From NCBI GenBank assembly GCA_044222685.1, contig JBGAMU010000097.1:1-15232 (forward strand): DNA of 15,232 nt, read 5' to 3'. The notes beneath the pieces are model-generated. The model was not told the DNA's origin, ran no database searches, and saw only the letters and a list, made by a program, of their open reading frames with translations. This DNA is from JAEUPI01 sp044222685. GTDB lineage: Bacteria; Pseudomonadota; Gammaproteobacteria; Burkholderiales; Burkholderiaceae_C. Shown piece by piece: positions 1 to 7,003 of this stretch (positions within the stretch are counted from its first letter, which is position 1; every line of letters begins with the position of its first letter). The position numbers and the translations under genes are program-made.

Positions 1-267
1 ACGGTGGACAAGGCCACCGGCGCCAAGGTGATCAACGAGACCACCTGCGTGGGCTGCAAGGTCTGCACCATCAGCTGCCCCTTCGGCACCATCAACTACG
101 TGCAGGAGACCGGCAAGGTGCAGAAGTGCGACCTGTGCGGCGGCGACCCCGCCTGCGCCACGGCCTGCCCCACCGGGGCCATCACCTACGTCGATGCCAA
201 CTGGACCGGCCTGGACAAGATGCAGGCCTGGGCCGACAAGTTGGGCAATCAACCTGCTGCTGCTTGA
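1..267 (+). CDS. aorA: AOR electron-transfer subunit, 4Fe-4S polyferredoxin (5' truncated)
   Basis: This is the C-terminal part of a HycB/DmsB-type ferredoxin that would pass electrons between the tungsten subunit and the flavin subunit in the cytoplasm. Two cysteine clusters are visible: CVGCKVCTISCP (Cx2Cx2Cx3CP) and CDLCGGDPACATACP (Cx2Cx5Cx3CP). The reading frame is open from base 1, and full-length relatives carry two further cluster motifs at the N-terminus, so the GTG at base 4 is probably an internal valine and the true start lies upstream. The stop TGA at 265-267 is part of the Shine-Dalgarno region of the next gene, so the two are probably co-transcribed. Assignment as AorA rests on this order (FeS, AOR, FAD protein), known from Aromatoleum. 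The 4Fe-4S family call is very safe; the subunit name is inferred from context. Confidence 0.9.
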   Translation, partial: TVDKATGAKVINETTCVGCKVCTISCPFGTINYVQETGKVQKCDLCGGDPACATACPTGAITYVDANWTGLDKMQAWADKLGNQPAAA

Positions 268-279
268 GGAGTTCACAAC

Positions 280-2127
280 ATGTCTTGGGCAGGAAAGATC
301 CTCCGCGTCAACCTCACCGCCGGCACCGTCAAGAGCGAGCCGCTCAACATGGACTGGGCGCGCGCCTACATCGGCTCGCGCGGCCTGGCCTCCAAGTACC
401 TCGTCGAGGAGATCGACCCCAAGGTCGACCCCTTGTCGCCGGCCAACAAGCTGATCTGGGCCACCGGGCCGCTGACCGGCACCATGGCCTCCACCGGCGG
501 CCGCTACACCGTCGTCACCAAGGGGCCGCTCACCGGCGCCATCGCCTGCAGCAACTCGGGCGGGTACTGGGGCGCCGAGCTCAAGATGGCCGGCTGGGAC
601 ATGATCATCTTCGAGGGGGCATCCCCGAAGCCGGTGTACCTCTACGTCAACGACGACGTCGCCGAGCTGCGTGACGCCGGCCACCTGTGGGGCCAGAGCG
701 TCTGGAAGACCGAGGAGGCGCTGAAGAAGGCGCACCAGGACCCGCTGCTGCGCATCTCCAGCATCGGCAAGTCCGGCGAGAACCGGGTGCTCTTCGCCGC
801 CGTCGTCAACGACCTGCACCGCGCGGCCGGGCGCTCGGGCGTCGGTGCCGTGGCCGGGTCGAAGAACCTCAAGGCCATCGCGGTGCGCGGCACCAAGGGC
901 GTCGGCAACCTGAAGGATCCCAAGGCCTTCATGAAGGTCACCGCCGACAAGAAGAAGATCCTCGCCGACAACGCCGTCACCGGCCAGGGGCTGCCGACCT
1001 ACGGCACCCAGGTGCTGATGAACGTCATCAACGAGGTCGGCGCGCTGCCCACCCGCAACCACCGCGACAGCCAGTTCGAAGGCGCCAAGGACATCTCGGC
1101 CGAAGCGATGGCCACGCCGCGCGCCACCGACGGCAAGAAGCAGCTGGTCACCAACCAGGCCTGCTTCGGCTGCACCATCGCCTGCGGCCGCATCAGCAAG
1201 ATGGACCAGGGCCACTTCACGGTGCAGAACAAGCCCGAGTACTGGGGCGCCAGCGGTGGCCTCGAGTACGAAGCGGCCTGGGCGCTGGGCGCGGCCAACG
1301 GGGTCAACGACCTCGAGGCCCTGCAGTACGCCAACCTCATCTGCAACGAGGAGGGCATGGACCCCATCTCCTTCGGCGCCACCGTGGGCGCGGTGATGGA
1401 GCTCTACGAGATGGGCGTGCTGACCAAGGAGCAGATCGGCATCGAGGCCCCGTTCGGCAGCGCCCGGGCGCTGGCCTTCCTGGCCGATGCCACCGCCAAG
1501 GGCGAGGGCTTCGGCAAGGAGGTCGGGCAGGGCAGCAAGCGGCTGTGCACCAAGTACGGCCACCCCGAGCTGAGCATGAGCGTCAAGGGCCAGGAGTTCC
1601 CGGCCTACGACAGCCGCGGCATCCAGGGCATGGGCCTGACCTACGCCACCAGCAACCGCGGCGCCTGCCACCTGCGAAGCTACACCGTGGCCTCCGAGGT
1701 GATGGGCATCCCCGTGAAGACCGACCCCCTGGTCGCCGAAGGCAAGCCCGAGCTGGTGATGGCCTTCCAGGACGCCACGGCCGCGTTCGACTCCGCCGGC
1801 GTGTGCGTGTTCACCACCTTCGCCTGGGGCCTGCCCGACCTGGCCGACCAGCTGATGCCGGCCTGCGGCGAGGAGTTCACGCTCGAGAACGTGCAGAAGA
1901 TCGGCGAGCGGGTGTGGAACATGGAGCGCGACTTCAACAACCGCGCCGGTTTCACGGCCAAGGACGACACGCTGCCGCCGCGCCTGCTCAACGAGCCGGC
2001 CAAGACCGGGCCCGCCAAGGGACTGGTGAGCAAGCTGCCGGAGATGCTGCCCAAGTACTACGCCGCGCGCGGCTGGGACGAAGGCGGCCAGCTCAAGCCC
2101 GAAACGCGGGCGCGACTGGGCCTGTAA
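280..2127 (+). CDS. aorB: Aldehyde:ferredoxin oxidoreductase, W/Mo-bis-pterin catalytic subunit
   Basis: This 615-residue protein is full length for the family. It oxidises aldehydes to carboxylates, or reduces acids, at a tungsten (possibly molybdenum) bis-metallopterin site. The N-terminal AFOR domain spans about residues 3-205 and includes the hallmark VTKGPLTGAIACSNSGG. The C-terminal AFOR domain follows. The 4Fe-4S ligands are C295, C298 and C302 (CFGCTIAC) and C509 in the pterin-binding motif DSAGVC. GLEYE near residues 328-331 and RGACHLRSY are further AOR-like segments. The start at 280 has a clear Shine-Dalgarno GAGGAG at 266-271, overlapping the aorA stop. Codon choice is strongly C/G-ending (AAG and GAG dominate), which suggests high expression. 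Tungsten rather than molybdenum is inferred from the AOR family. No frameshift is seen. Confidence 0.96.
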   Translation: MSWAGKILRVNLTAGTVKSEPLNMDWARAYIGSRGLASKYLVEEIDPKVDPLSPANKLIWATGPLTGTMASTGGRYTVVTKGPLTGAIACSNSGGYWGAELKMAGWDMIIFEGASPKPVYLYVNDDVAELRDAGHLWGQSVWKTEEALKKAHQDPLLRISSIGKSGENRVLFAAVVNDLHRAAGRSGVGAVAGSKNLKAIAVRGTKGVGNLKDPKAFMKVTADKKKILADNAVTGQGLPTYGTQVLMNVINEVGALPTRNHRDSQFEGAKDISAEAMATPRATDGKKQLVTNQACFGCTIACGRISKMDQGHFTVQNKPEYWGASGGLEYEAAWALGAANGVNDLEALQYANLICNEEGMDPISFGATVGAVMELYEMGVLTKEQIGIEAPFGSARALAFLADATAKGEGFGKEVGQGSKRLCTKYGHPELSMSVKGQEFPAYDSRGIQGMGLTYATSNRGACHLRSYTVASEVMGIPVKTDPLVAEGKPELVMAFQDATAAFDSAGVCVFTTFAWGLPDLADQLMPACGEEFTLENVQKIGERVWNMERDFNNRAGFTAKDDTLPPRLLNEPAKTGPAKGLVSKLPEMLPKYYAARGWDEGGQLKPETRARLGL

Positions 2128-2157
2128 GCCACGCCCGCTTCGCGGGTTGACGATGCT

Positions 2158-2193
2158 GCTCGGGCCGATCCGGCGTCGCCGGTCGGCCCGAGC
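2158..2193 (+). terminator. Strong hairpin downstream of aorB
   Basis: A perfect 11-bp inverted repeat is visible: GCTCGGGCCGA (2158-2168) with TCGGCCCGAGC (2183-2193). A further CCGGC/GCCGG stem sits inside it around a GTC loop, with one unpaired T at 2169. It is followed by CCTTTC rather than a T-run. A smaller 5-bp stem, CCCGC-TTC-GCGGG, precedes it at 2134-2146. It could be a partial terminator, an mRNA-end stabiliser or a processing site between aorB and aorC. The structure is certain on paper; the role is inferred. Confidence 0.55.
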
Positions 2194-2200
2194 CCTTTCA

Positions 2201-2239
2201 GGGTCCCGGCCCGCCGCGGTCCCATCGGGCCCGGGACCC
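2201..2239 (+). other. Second inter-cistronic hairpin, aorB-aorC
   Basis: GGGTCCCGG (2201-2209) pairs perfectly with CCGGGACCC (2231-2239). CCCG (2210-2213) with CGGG (2226-2229) extends the stem past a single bulged C at 2230, leaving a 12-base loop. It begins 7 bases after the first hairpin ends and finishes about 50 bases before the aorC start. There is no T-tract. Tandem with the first hairpin, it could attenuate transcription or protect the upstream message from 3' exonucleases. Confidence 0.5.
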
Positions 2240-2288
2240 GGACACGCGCAGAATCGACACGCGTGCCTCCCCAGAGCAAGGAACGACG

Positions 2289-3635
2289 ATGAAACACGTG
2301 ATCCTCGGCGCCGGCCCGGCCGGCGTCATTGCCGCGGAGACGCTGCGCAAGCACGCGCCCGGCGACGACATCGTGCTGGTGGGCGACGAGCCGGAGCCGC
2401 CGTATTCGCGGATGGCGATTCCTTATCTGCTGAGCGGCCAGATCGGCGAGGCCGGCACGCATCTGCGCCACGGTGCCGATCACTTCGCCCTCCAGCGCAT
2501 CGAGCTGCGGCGCGGCCGCGCCCGCCAGGTCGATGCCGCCAAGCGCCAGGTGCTGCTCGACGACGGGCATGCCCTCGCCTTCGACCGCCTGCTGATCGCC
2601 ACCGGGTCGTCACCGGCGACGCCGCCGATCCCCGGCATCCAGGGCCCCGGCGTGCATGCCTGCTGGACGCTGGCCGATGCGCGCGCGATCCTCGAGCTCG
2701 CCAAGCCGGCCGCGCGCGTGGTGCTGATGGGCGCCGGCTTCATCGGCTGCATCATCCTCGACCCGCTGGTGGCGCGCGGTGTGCAGCTCAGCGTGGTGGA
2801 GATGGGTGACCGCATGGTGCCGCGCATGATGGGCCCGACCGCCGGCGGCATGATCAAGGACTGGTGCCAGAAGAAGGGGGTCACCGTGCACACCGGCGCC
2901 CGCGTCGAGGCGATCGAGCGCGGCGCCAACGCCGAGCCGGGGCTGCTCGGCAAGATCGCGAGCGCGGTCGGCATCGGCTCCTCCGCGATGCCCTCGGGCG
3001 CGCTGACGGTGCGTCTGTCCGACGGACAGAAGATCGACGCCGACCTGGTGATCAGCGCCACCGGCGTCAAGCCCAACATCGGCTTCCTGGAGAACTCGGG
3101 CGTGCGTTGCCTGGTCGGGGTGCTGACCGACGAGCACCTGCAGACCAACGTGTCCGGCATCTACGCCGCCGGCGACTGCGCCGAGGCGTTCGACAAGGTC
3201 AGCGGCAAGACCATCGTCAGCGCGATCCAGCCCAACGCCGCCGAGCAGGCACGGGTGGCCGCGCTCAACATGGCCGGCCGCCGCACCGAGCTGCGCGGCG
3301 TCACGCAGATCAACGTGCTCGACACGCTGGGTCTGGTGTCGACCAGTTTCGGCAACTGGCAGGGCGTCAGCGGCGGTCAGCACGTCGAGCTGACGGACCG
3401 TGCCAGCGGCAACGGCATGGGCCGCCACCTGAGCCTGCAGTTCGACGGCGACCGGCTGGTCGGCTGCAACTCGATCGGCTGGACCGACCATGTCGGCGTG
3501 ATGCGGGGCCTGGTCGAGGGCGCCGTCCGGCTCGGCCCGTGGAAGGACCAGCTGCTGCACGACCCCACGCGGCTGATGGAGGCCTACCTCGCCCGTGCGC
3601 AGGCGCAAGCGGTGCCGGGCCACCTGCACGCGTGA
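2289..3635 (+). CDS. aorC: AOR FAD/NAD(P)-binding oxidoreductase subunit
   Basis: This 448-residue pyridine nucleotide-disulfide-type oxidoreductase would exchange electrons between the AOR polyferredoxin and NAD(P). The N-terminal FAD motif is ILGAGPAGVIAAE (from about residue 5), followed by PPYSRMAIPYLLSG, typical of the NirB/rubredoxin-reductase branch. The NAD-binding motif LMGAGFIG is near residue 145, and the second FAD motif YAAGDCAE is near residue 293. No redox-active CxxxxC disulfide is seen, so it is a flavin shuttle rather than a disulfide reductase. About 25 residues (roughly 215-238, Gly/Ala/Ser-rich) are inserted between two strands of the NAD domain. AAGGA (2278-2282) is a good Shine-Dalgarno for the ATG at 2289. 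It is separated from aorB by 161 bp containing two hairpins. Confidence 0.92.
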   Translation: MKHVILGAGPAGVIAAETLRKHAPGDDIVLVGDEPEPPYSRMAIPYLLSGQIGEAGTHLRHGADHFALQRIELRRGRARQVDAAKRQVLLDDGHALAFDRLLIATGSSPATPPIPGIQGPGVHACWTLADARAILELAKPAARVVLMGAGFIGCIILDPLVARGVQLSVVEMGDRMVPRMMGPTAGGMIKDWCQKKGVTVHTGARVEAIERGANAEPGLLGKIASAVGIGSSAMPSGALTVRLSDGQKIDADLVISATGVKPNIGFLENSGVRCLVGVLTDEHLQTNVSGIYAAGDCAEAFDKVSGKTIVSAIQPNAAEQARVAALNMAGRRTELRGVTQINVLDTLGLVSTSFGNWQGVSGGQHVELTDRASGNGMGRHLSLQFDGDRLVGCNSIGWTDHVGVMRGLVEGAVRLGPWKDQLLHDPTRLMEAYLARAQAQAVPGHLHA

Positions 3636-3662
3636 CCCGCGCCTGCGCGCGACCAGACTGCG

Positions 3663-3917
3663 ATGCAGATCACCTTCAAGCTCTATGCGACGCTCGGCGA
3701 CTATCTGCCCGCCGAGCGACGCCGCGACAACGCCATGCCGCTCGAGCTGGCTGCCGGCACCACGGTGAACGAGGCGATCACGCCGTTCGGCCTGCCGCCC
3801 AAGCTCGTGCACCTGGTGCTGATCAACGGTCACTTCGTGCCACCCGAGCAGCGCGCGACCCGGGCGCTGCTCGACGGCGACGTGCTCGCCATCTGGCCGC
3901 CGATCGCCGGCGGCTGA
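3663..3917 (+). CDS. MoaD/ThiS-family sulfur carrier
   Basis: This 84-residue beta-grasp protein ends in Gly-Gly (PPIAGG). That tail is adenylated and thiocarboxylated in MoaD, which then donates sulfur to precursor Z during molybdopterin synthesis. The N-terminal MQITFKLYATLGDYLP and the DGDVLAIWPPIAGG tail match the family fold in order. It lies 27 bp after aorC with no obvious Shine-Dalgarno, so translation may depend on aorC. A MoaD paralogue beside an AOR is a recurring arrangement and suggests supply of dithiolene sulfur to the W-pterin. No MoaE, MoeB or MoaA partner is present in the window, so it must use partners encoded elsewhere. A ThiS role is less likely given the AOR context. 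Confidence 0.85.
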   Translation: MQITFKLYATLGDYLPAERRRDNAMPLELAAGTTVNEAITPFGLPPKLVHLVLINGHFVPPEQRATRALLDGDVLAIWPPIAGG

Positions 3918-3920
3918 CCG

Positions 3921-3940
3921 CGCCGCCGCGCCGGGCGGCG
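3921..3940 (+). other. Short G+C hairpin after the MoaD-like gene
   Basis: CGCCGCC (3921-3927) pairs with GGCGGCG (3934-3940) around a 6-base loop. It starts 3 bases after the MoaD-like stop codon and has no T-tract. In DNA this G+C-rich a 7-bp stem can occur by chance, so a terminator role is only a possibility. Confidence 0.25.
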
Positions 3941-3945
3941 ATGAT
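3940..3945 (+). promoter_or_regulatory. Possible -10 hexamer GATGAT, 6 bases before a start codon
   Basis: GATGAT matches the TANNNT-type -10 in four of six positions and lies exactly 6 bases before the ATG at 3952, which has no Shine-Dalgarno. That spacing would give a leaderless transcript. No convincing -35 is seen, so this is tentative. Confidence 0.2.
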
Positions 3946-3951
3946 CCCCGC

Positions 3952-4260
3952 ATGCACGATCCCGCGGTCTACGGCGAATCCTTCGAGCGCGAGCACGGCT
4001 GCACGCCGGCCGAATGGCTGGGCTGGCTCCCCGGCGCGATCGGCCGTCACGAGTGGCGAGCGGCCGGCACCGACGGCGCGCGCGTGGTGATCGGTGCCGG
4101 CACGCTGCAGCTGCTGTGGCGGGTGCTGTCACCGCGCCAGATCGCGTTGATCCGCCTGCCCCGCCTGTGCGTGCAGTACCGGTTCGCCGGCGTGCCGGCC
4201 GACGAGCGGGTGCGCTTCATGCAGCACTTCGATCTCTACATGCAGCGGGGCGGCGGATGA
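3952..4260 (+). CDS. Hypothetical protein of the AOR locus (102 aa)
   Basis: I do not recognise a named family. The predicted protein is soluble, with no signal peptide or membrane segment. It begins MHDPAVYGESFEREHGC and is rich in Trp/Gly in the first half (AEWLGWLPGAIGRHEW). A basic-hydrophobic strand RLPRLCVQYRF follows, and the end is FMQHFDLYMQRGGG. The Gly-Gly-Gly tail recalls MoaD-type tails, but no beta-grasp pattern is evident. Two cysteines (C17 and one in RLCVQY) are not arranged as a metal motif. It follows the MoaD-like gene by 34 bp and overlaps the next gene by ATGA, so it belongs to the locus by position. Coding is supported by the tight packing and by plausible protein composition. 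Function is unknown; a role as an AOR or cofactor accessory is only inferred. Confidence 0.7.
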   Translation: MHDPAVYGESFEREHGCTPAEWLGWLPGAIGRHEWRAAGTDGARVVIGAGTLQLLWRVLSPRQIALIRLPRLCVQYRFAGVPADERVRFMQHFDLYMQRGGG

Positions 4261-4664
4261 GCGATGCGCACGGCGACCGTGACGCCGCGCGCCCGGCCGC
4301 ATGGCGCCGCTGGCTCGGCATCGGACTGCGCACGGCGCACCTGGCCAGCGTGACGCTGCTGGGTGCGGCCTTGCTCGGCGCGCCGCTGTCGCTGTTCGGC
4401 ACGGCGGCGGCAGGCGCCGCCAGTGGTGCAGCCTTGCTGGCGGTCGAATGCGCCGACGGGCGCATTCGCCTGCTCGAGCTGGCCGGCCTGGTGGCGCTGG
4501 CCAAGCTGGCGCTGGTGGCCTGGATGGCGCTGGCGCCGCCGCATGCCAGCGCGCTGTACTGGGTCGTGCTGGTCGTCTCCGGCGTCAGCTCGCACGCGCC
4601 GCGCACGCTGCGGCACTGGCGGCCTCGGTCGCGTCGATCCCGCCGCGGGCGACCGCCCGGCTAG
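4257..4664 (+). CDS. Small integral membrane protein (135 aa)
   Basis: The start is the ATG at 4257 inside the upstream stop (ATGA), implying translational coupling to the 102-residue protein. After a charged N-terminus (residues 1-19) there are about four hydrophobic segments, near residues 24-45, 48-63, 74-93 and 98-112. The protein ends with an arginine-rich tail (RPRSRRSRRGRPP), which by the positive-inside rule should be cytoplasmic. The motif LRTAHLASVTLLGAALLG starts the first helix. I cannot assign a family. Its place at the end of the AOR-side gene string suggests membrane anchoring or transport for the same system, but this is inference. Its TAG stop shares the palindrome CTAG (4661-4664) with the stop of the convergent DUF364 gene. 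Confidence 0.7.
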   Translation: MSDAHGDRDAARPAAWRRWLGIGLRTAHLASVTLLGAALLGAPLSLFGTAAAGAASGAALLAVECADGRIRLLELAGLVALAKLALVAWMALAPPHASALYWVVLVVSGVSSHAPRTLRHWRPRSRRSRRGRPPG

Positions 4665-5500
4665 CGCGCCGCGCGCGCCACCAGCGCGTCCCAGCCGGGG
4701 TACTGAGCCGGCGTCAGTGCCGACTTGCGCGCCATCGCCGAGGTGGGTGCGCCGCTCAGCAGGGCGTCGACATAGGCCGCCGGATCGATGATCCAGCTGC
4801 CGCCCAGCAGCGTGACGCCGCGCGCGAACAGCGGGTCCGGCGGACAGCCGACGCTGGGGCCGACCAGCGCGACGCGGCGTGCGCGGCGCGTGTGCATCAG
4901 CATACCGTCGAGCGTGTCGTTGAGCAGCAGCGTGCCGGTGGCGAGCACCTTGTCGCAGGCGTCGAGTTCGTTCGCATCGAGCGTCACGCGCACGCCGTCG
5001 CGTTCGCCGACCAGATCGGCGCGCAGCTCGACCACGACGACACGCGCCCCGCGCGCCGTGATGCGGGGAATCAGCGGCGCGAACAGGCCGATCATGCCGA
5101 CCGTCTCGCCCGGCTGCGGATCGAGGTTGCCGATCGAGTCACCGCTGCTGCCGGGCGCGAACCCCGCGCGCTGGAACAGGCAGCGCGTCAGTGCATTGAC
5201 CGCGGCGAACCCGATGGTGCGCTGCAGGACATCGCCGCTCGCGTAACCGCGTGCGACGGCTAGCGCCTCGCGCCCGGCGACCGCCAAGCGATCGCGCTGG
5301 CGTGTCAGCTCGGCCCAGGTGTCGCCGAGCAGCACGTAGCTCAAGCCCAGCGACTCGTCCTCGAGCTCCAGCGCGCCGAACTCGCCGCGCAGATCACCCG
5401 GCGTCGGACGCGGCGGCAGGTGCAGCGCCCGCACGCGGGGCCAGGGCCGTTGCGCGGCGGCGCGCTCCAGCATGGCGATCACCTCGGTGGCGACGTTCAT
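4661..5500 (-). CDS. DUF4213/DUF364 putative heavy-metal chelation protein
   Basis: This 279-residue protein has the two-part layout of the DUF364 family: an enolase-N-like DUF4213 domain (about residues 1-110) and a Rossmann-like DUF364 domain (about 125-250). Diagnostic segments are GETVGMIGLFAPLI (131-144), LATGTLLLNDTLDGML (186-201) and VALVGPSVGCPPDPLFARGV (210-229). The family is annotated as putative heavy-metal chelation from structural work on a Desulfitobacterium member; no reaction is established. C219 within the GPS loop is a candidate ligand, but that is my inference. Its ATG overlaps the VWA gene's stop by ATGA (5497-5500), so it is the last gene of an ATPase-VWA-DUF364 operon. 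A tungsten or molybdenum delivery role is suggested only by the AOR context. Confidence 0.85.
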   Translation of the reverse strand: MNVATEVIAMLERAAAQRPWPRVRALHLPPRPTPGDLRGEFGALELEDESLGLSYVLLGDTWAELTRQRDRLAVAGREALAVARGYASGDVLQRTIGFAAVNALTRCLFQRAGFAPGSSGDSIGNLDPQPGETVGMIGLFAPLIPRITARGARVVVVELRADLVGERDGVRVTLDANELDACDKVLATGTLLLNDTLDGMLMHTRRARRVALVGPSVGCPPDPLFARGVTLLGGSWIIDPAAYVDALLSGAPTSAMARKSALTPAQYPGWDALVARAAR

Positions 5501-6996
5501 GTGTCGGTTGACGCGAGACGAACACCGCGGCCGGCCAGCGCGTTGGGGAAATACAGCGCCGTCAGGCTCTTGCTGTGCACCGGCGAGAAGCCGCGCCCGT
5601 CGCCGCCCTCGGCCGCATCGGCATAGCGGCGCCAGTCGCGCACCCAGTGGATCGCGTCGCAGACGTCGAGCAGCCCCATCGTCTCGCGGTCGCCGATCAG
5701 CACGCCCTGCACCCGCAGGCCGAACCGCCGGCGCGCCTCGTCCAGGCGCACCAGCGTCTGCGGCACGCAGCCGAACTCGCCGTCGCTGACGAGCAGGATG
5801 TCGGCGCCGGCCCAGCGCTCGTCGTGCACCGTCGCGATCGCGCGCTCGATCGGCGTCTGGATGTCGGTGCCGCCGTCGAAGGCCTGCGCCATCAGGCTCA
5901 TCAGCGCCTGCAGGCCGTCGGCGCCGCGACCGAGATCACGCTCGACCAGCTCCTCGGGCCCGCCGAAAGCGATCAGCCGGCAGCCGCGCCGCGTGTCGTG
6001 CGCCGCGCGCAGCGCCGCGATCACGACGGCCTTGGCAATGTGCTCGGGTGCACCGCGCATCGAGCCCGACGTGTCCAGGCACACGATGATCGGGCCGCGC
6101 TCGAGCCGCTCGGGCTCGGACGGGCGGCTCGCCTGTCGCGTCGAGGCCTGCGGATCGACCCGCCAGTCGGTCAGCACGGCCTCGGTGTCCCATGACAGCA
6201 GACGGGCCTCGGCATGGTGCGCGCGCCACAGCTTCTTCAGCACCGGATGGCGCAGCATCACCGCTTCGCTGGCCAGCATGCGCTCGGGTCGCGACGAGAA
6301 GCGCACGCCGGTGATCTCGCCCGGTGCGCCGGGCAGGCGGGTCTCCACCGCACGCAAGCGTTGTGGTGGCGCCGCCGCCTCGTTGGCACGGGGCTGCGGC
6401 GCGCGCGGCGGTTCGACACCGCGCTCGGCCCGGCCGAGGCGGCGTATCAGTTCGCTCAGTTCCGGCAGGTGCTGCAGCAAGTCGGCGGCGCGGCGCGCCA
6501 GCGCGAGCGGGCGCGTGTTCAGGTGGCCGTGCAGTTCGTCCCAGCGCAGCTGCGCCAGATCGCCGAGACCGCGCAGCAGCGCCAGCGCCTCGTCGAGGCC
6601 CTGCGTCTGCGGTTGCCACTCGGCGCGGAACTCTTCGGTCGTCTCGGCAATGGCCCGGTCGCGCGACAGGCGCGGCTGCTTGTCGACGATGCGGTCCAGG
6701 TGCCACAGCAGCGTGCGCAGCACCTGCTCGGCGAGCGCGGGCACACCACGCGCCAGCGCCGGCAGCCGCAGCTCGCCCACCGCAGTGCGCAGCGGTGCCG
6801 CGGCCTCGCGGTCGCCGAAGTCGGCTTCGGCCGCCGGCAACGAGCCGGCCTCAAGCGCCTGCAACCAATGCTGCGTGTCGCGCAGGCGCGCCGCCCGCTC
6901 GCCGGCACTGGCCACCAGGGCGGGCAGCCAGACCGGCCGCGGCAGCGCCTGCAGCTGGTGATACGGCGCGTCGAGCGGAAACGGCGCAGCGCTCAT
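5497..6996 (-). CDS. VWA-domain protein, ViaA/CoxE-like, partner of the adjacent AAA+ ATPase
   Basis: This 499-residue protein has a helical N-terminal region (about 1-290) and a C-terminal von Willebrand A domain. The metal-ion-dependent adhesion site is intact: D308-T-S-G-S312, T377 in FDGGTDIQ and D405 in LLVSDGEFG. IIVCLDTSGSM and FDGGTDIQTP resemble E. coli ViaA, whose length (483 aa) is also close. Such VWA proteins pair with MoxR-type ATPases (RavA-ViaA, CoxD-CoxE, NorQ-NorD, CbbQ-CbbO) to remodel or metallate enzymes. It follows the ATPase gene by 7 bp and overlaps the DUF364 gene by ATGA, so all three are probably one transcript. CoxE-like function for a Mo/W enzyme and ViaA-like function are both possible; sequence style favours ViaA. 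Confidence 0.9.
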   Translation of the reverse strand: MSAAPFPLDAPYHQLQALPRPVWLPALVASAGERAARLRDTQHWLQALEAGSLPAAEADFGDREAAAPLRTAVGELRLPALARGVPALAEQVLRTLLWHLDRIVDKQPRLSRDRAIAETTEEFRAEWQPQTQGLDEALALLRGLGDLAQLRWDELHGHLNTRPLALARRAADLLQHLPELSELIRRLGRAERGVEPPRAPQPRANEAAAPPQRLRAVETRLPGAPGEITGVRFSSRPERMLASEAVMLRHPVLKKLWRAHHAEARLLSWDTEAVLTDWRVDPQASTRQASRPSEPERLERGPIIVCLDTSGSMRGAPEHIAKAVVIAALRAAHDTRRGCRLIAFGGPEELVERDLGRGADGLQALMSLMAQAFDGGTDIQTPIERAIATVHDERWAGADILLVSDGEFGCVPQTLVRLDEARRRFGLRVQGVLIGDRETMGLLDVCDAIHWVRDWRRYADAAEGGDGRGFSPVHSKSLTALYFPNALAGRGVRLASTDT

Positions 6997-7003
6997 CGAC
7001 CGC

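Noticed and set aside
4..6. GTG as the true start of the ferredoxin gene
   Set aside because: The frame is open to base 1 and the family has an N-terminal pair of cluster motifs not present here, so the gene is cut by the window edge.
2610..3953. Long minus-strand open frame (447 codons) across aorC
   Set aside because: It is antisense to a clear FAD oxidoreductase and has His/Arg/Ala-rich composition typical of shadow frames in G+C-rich DNA.
4301..5263. 320-codon plus-strand frame over the membrane protein and DUF364 gene
   Set aside because: Its composition is Arg/Ala-rich with no motif. The alternative frames carry four hydrophobic helices and DUF364 motifs respectively.
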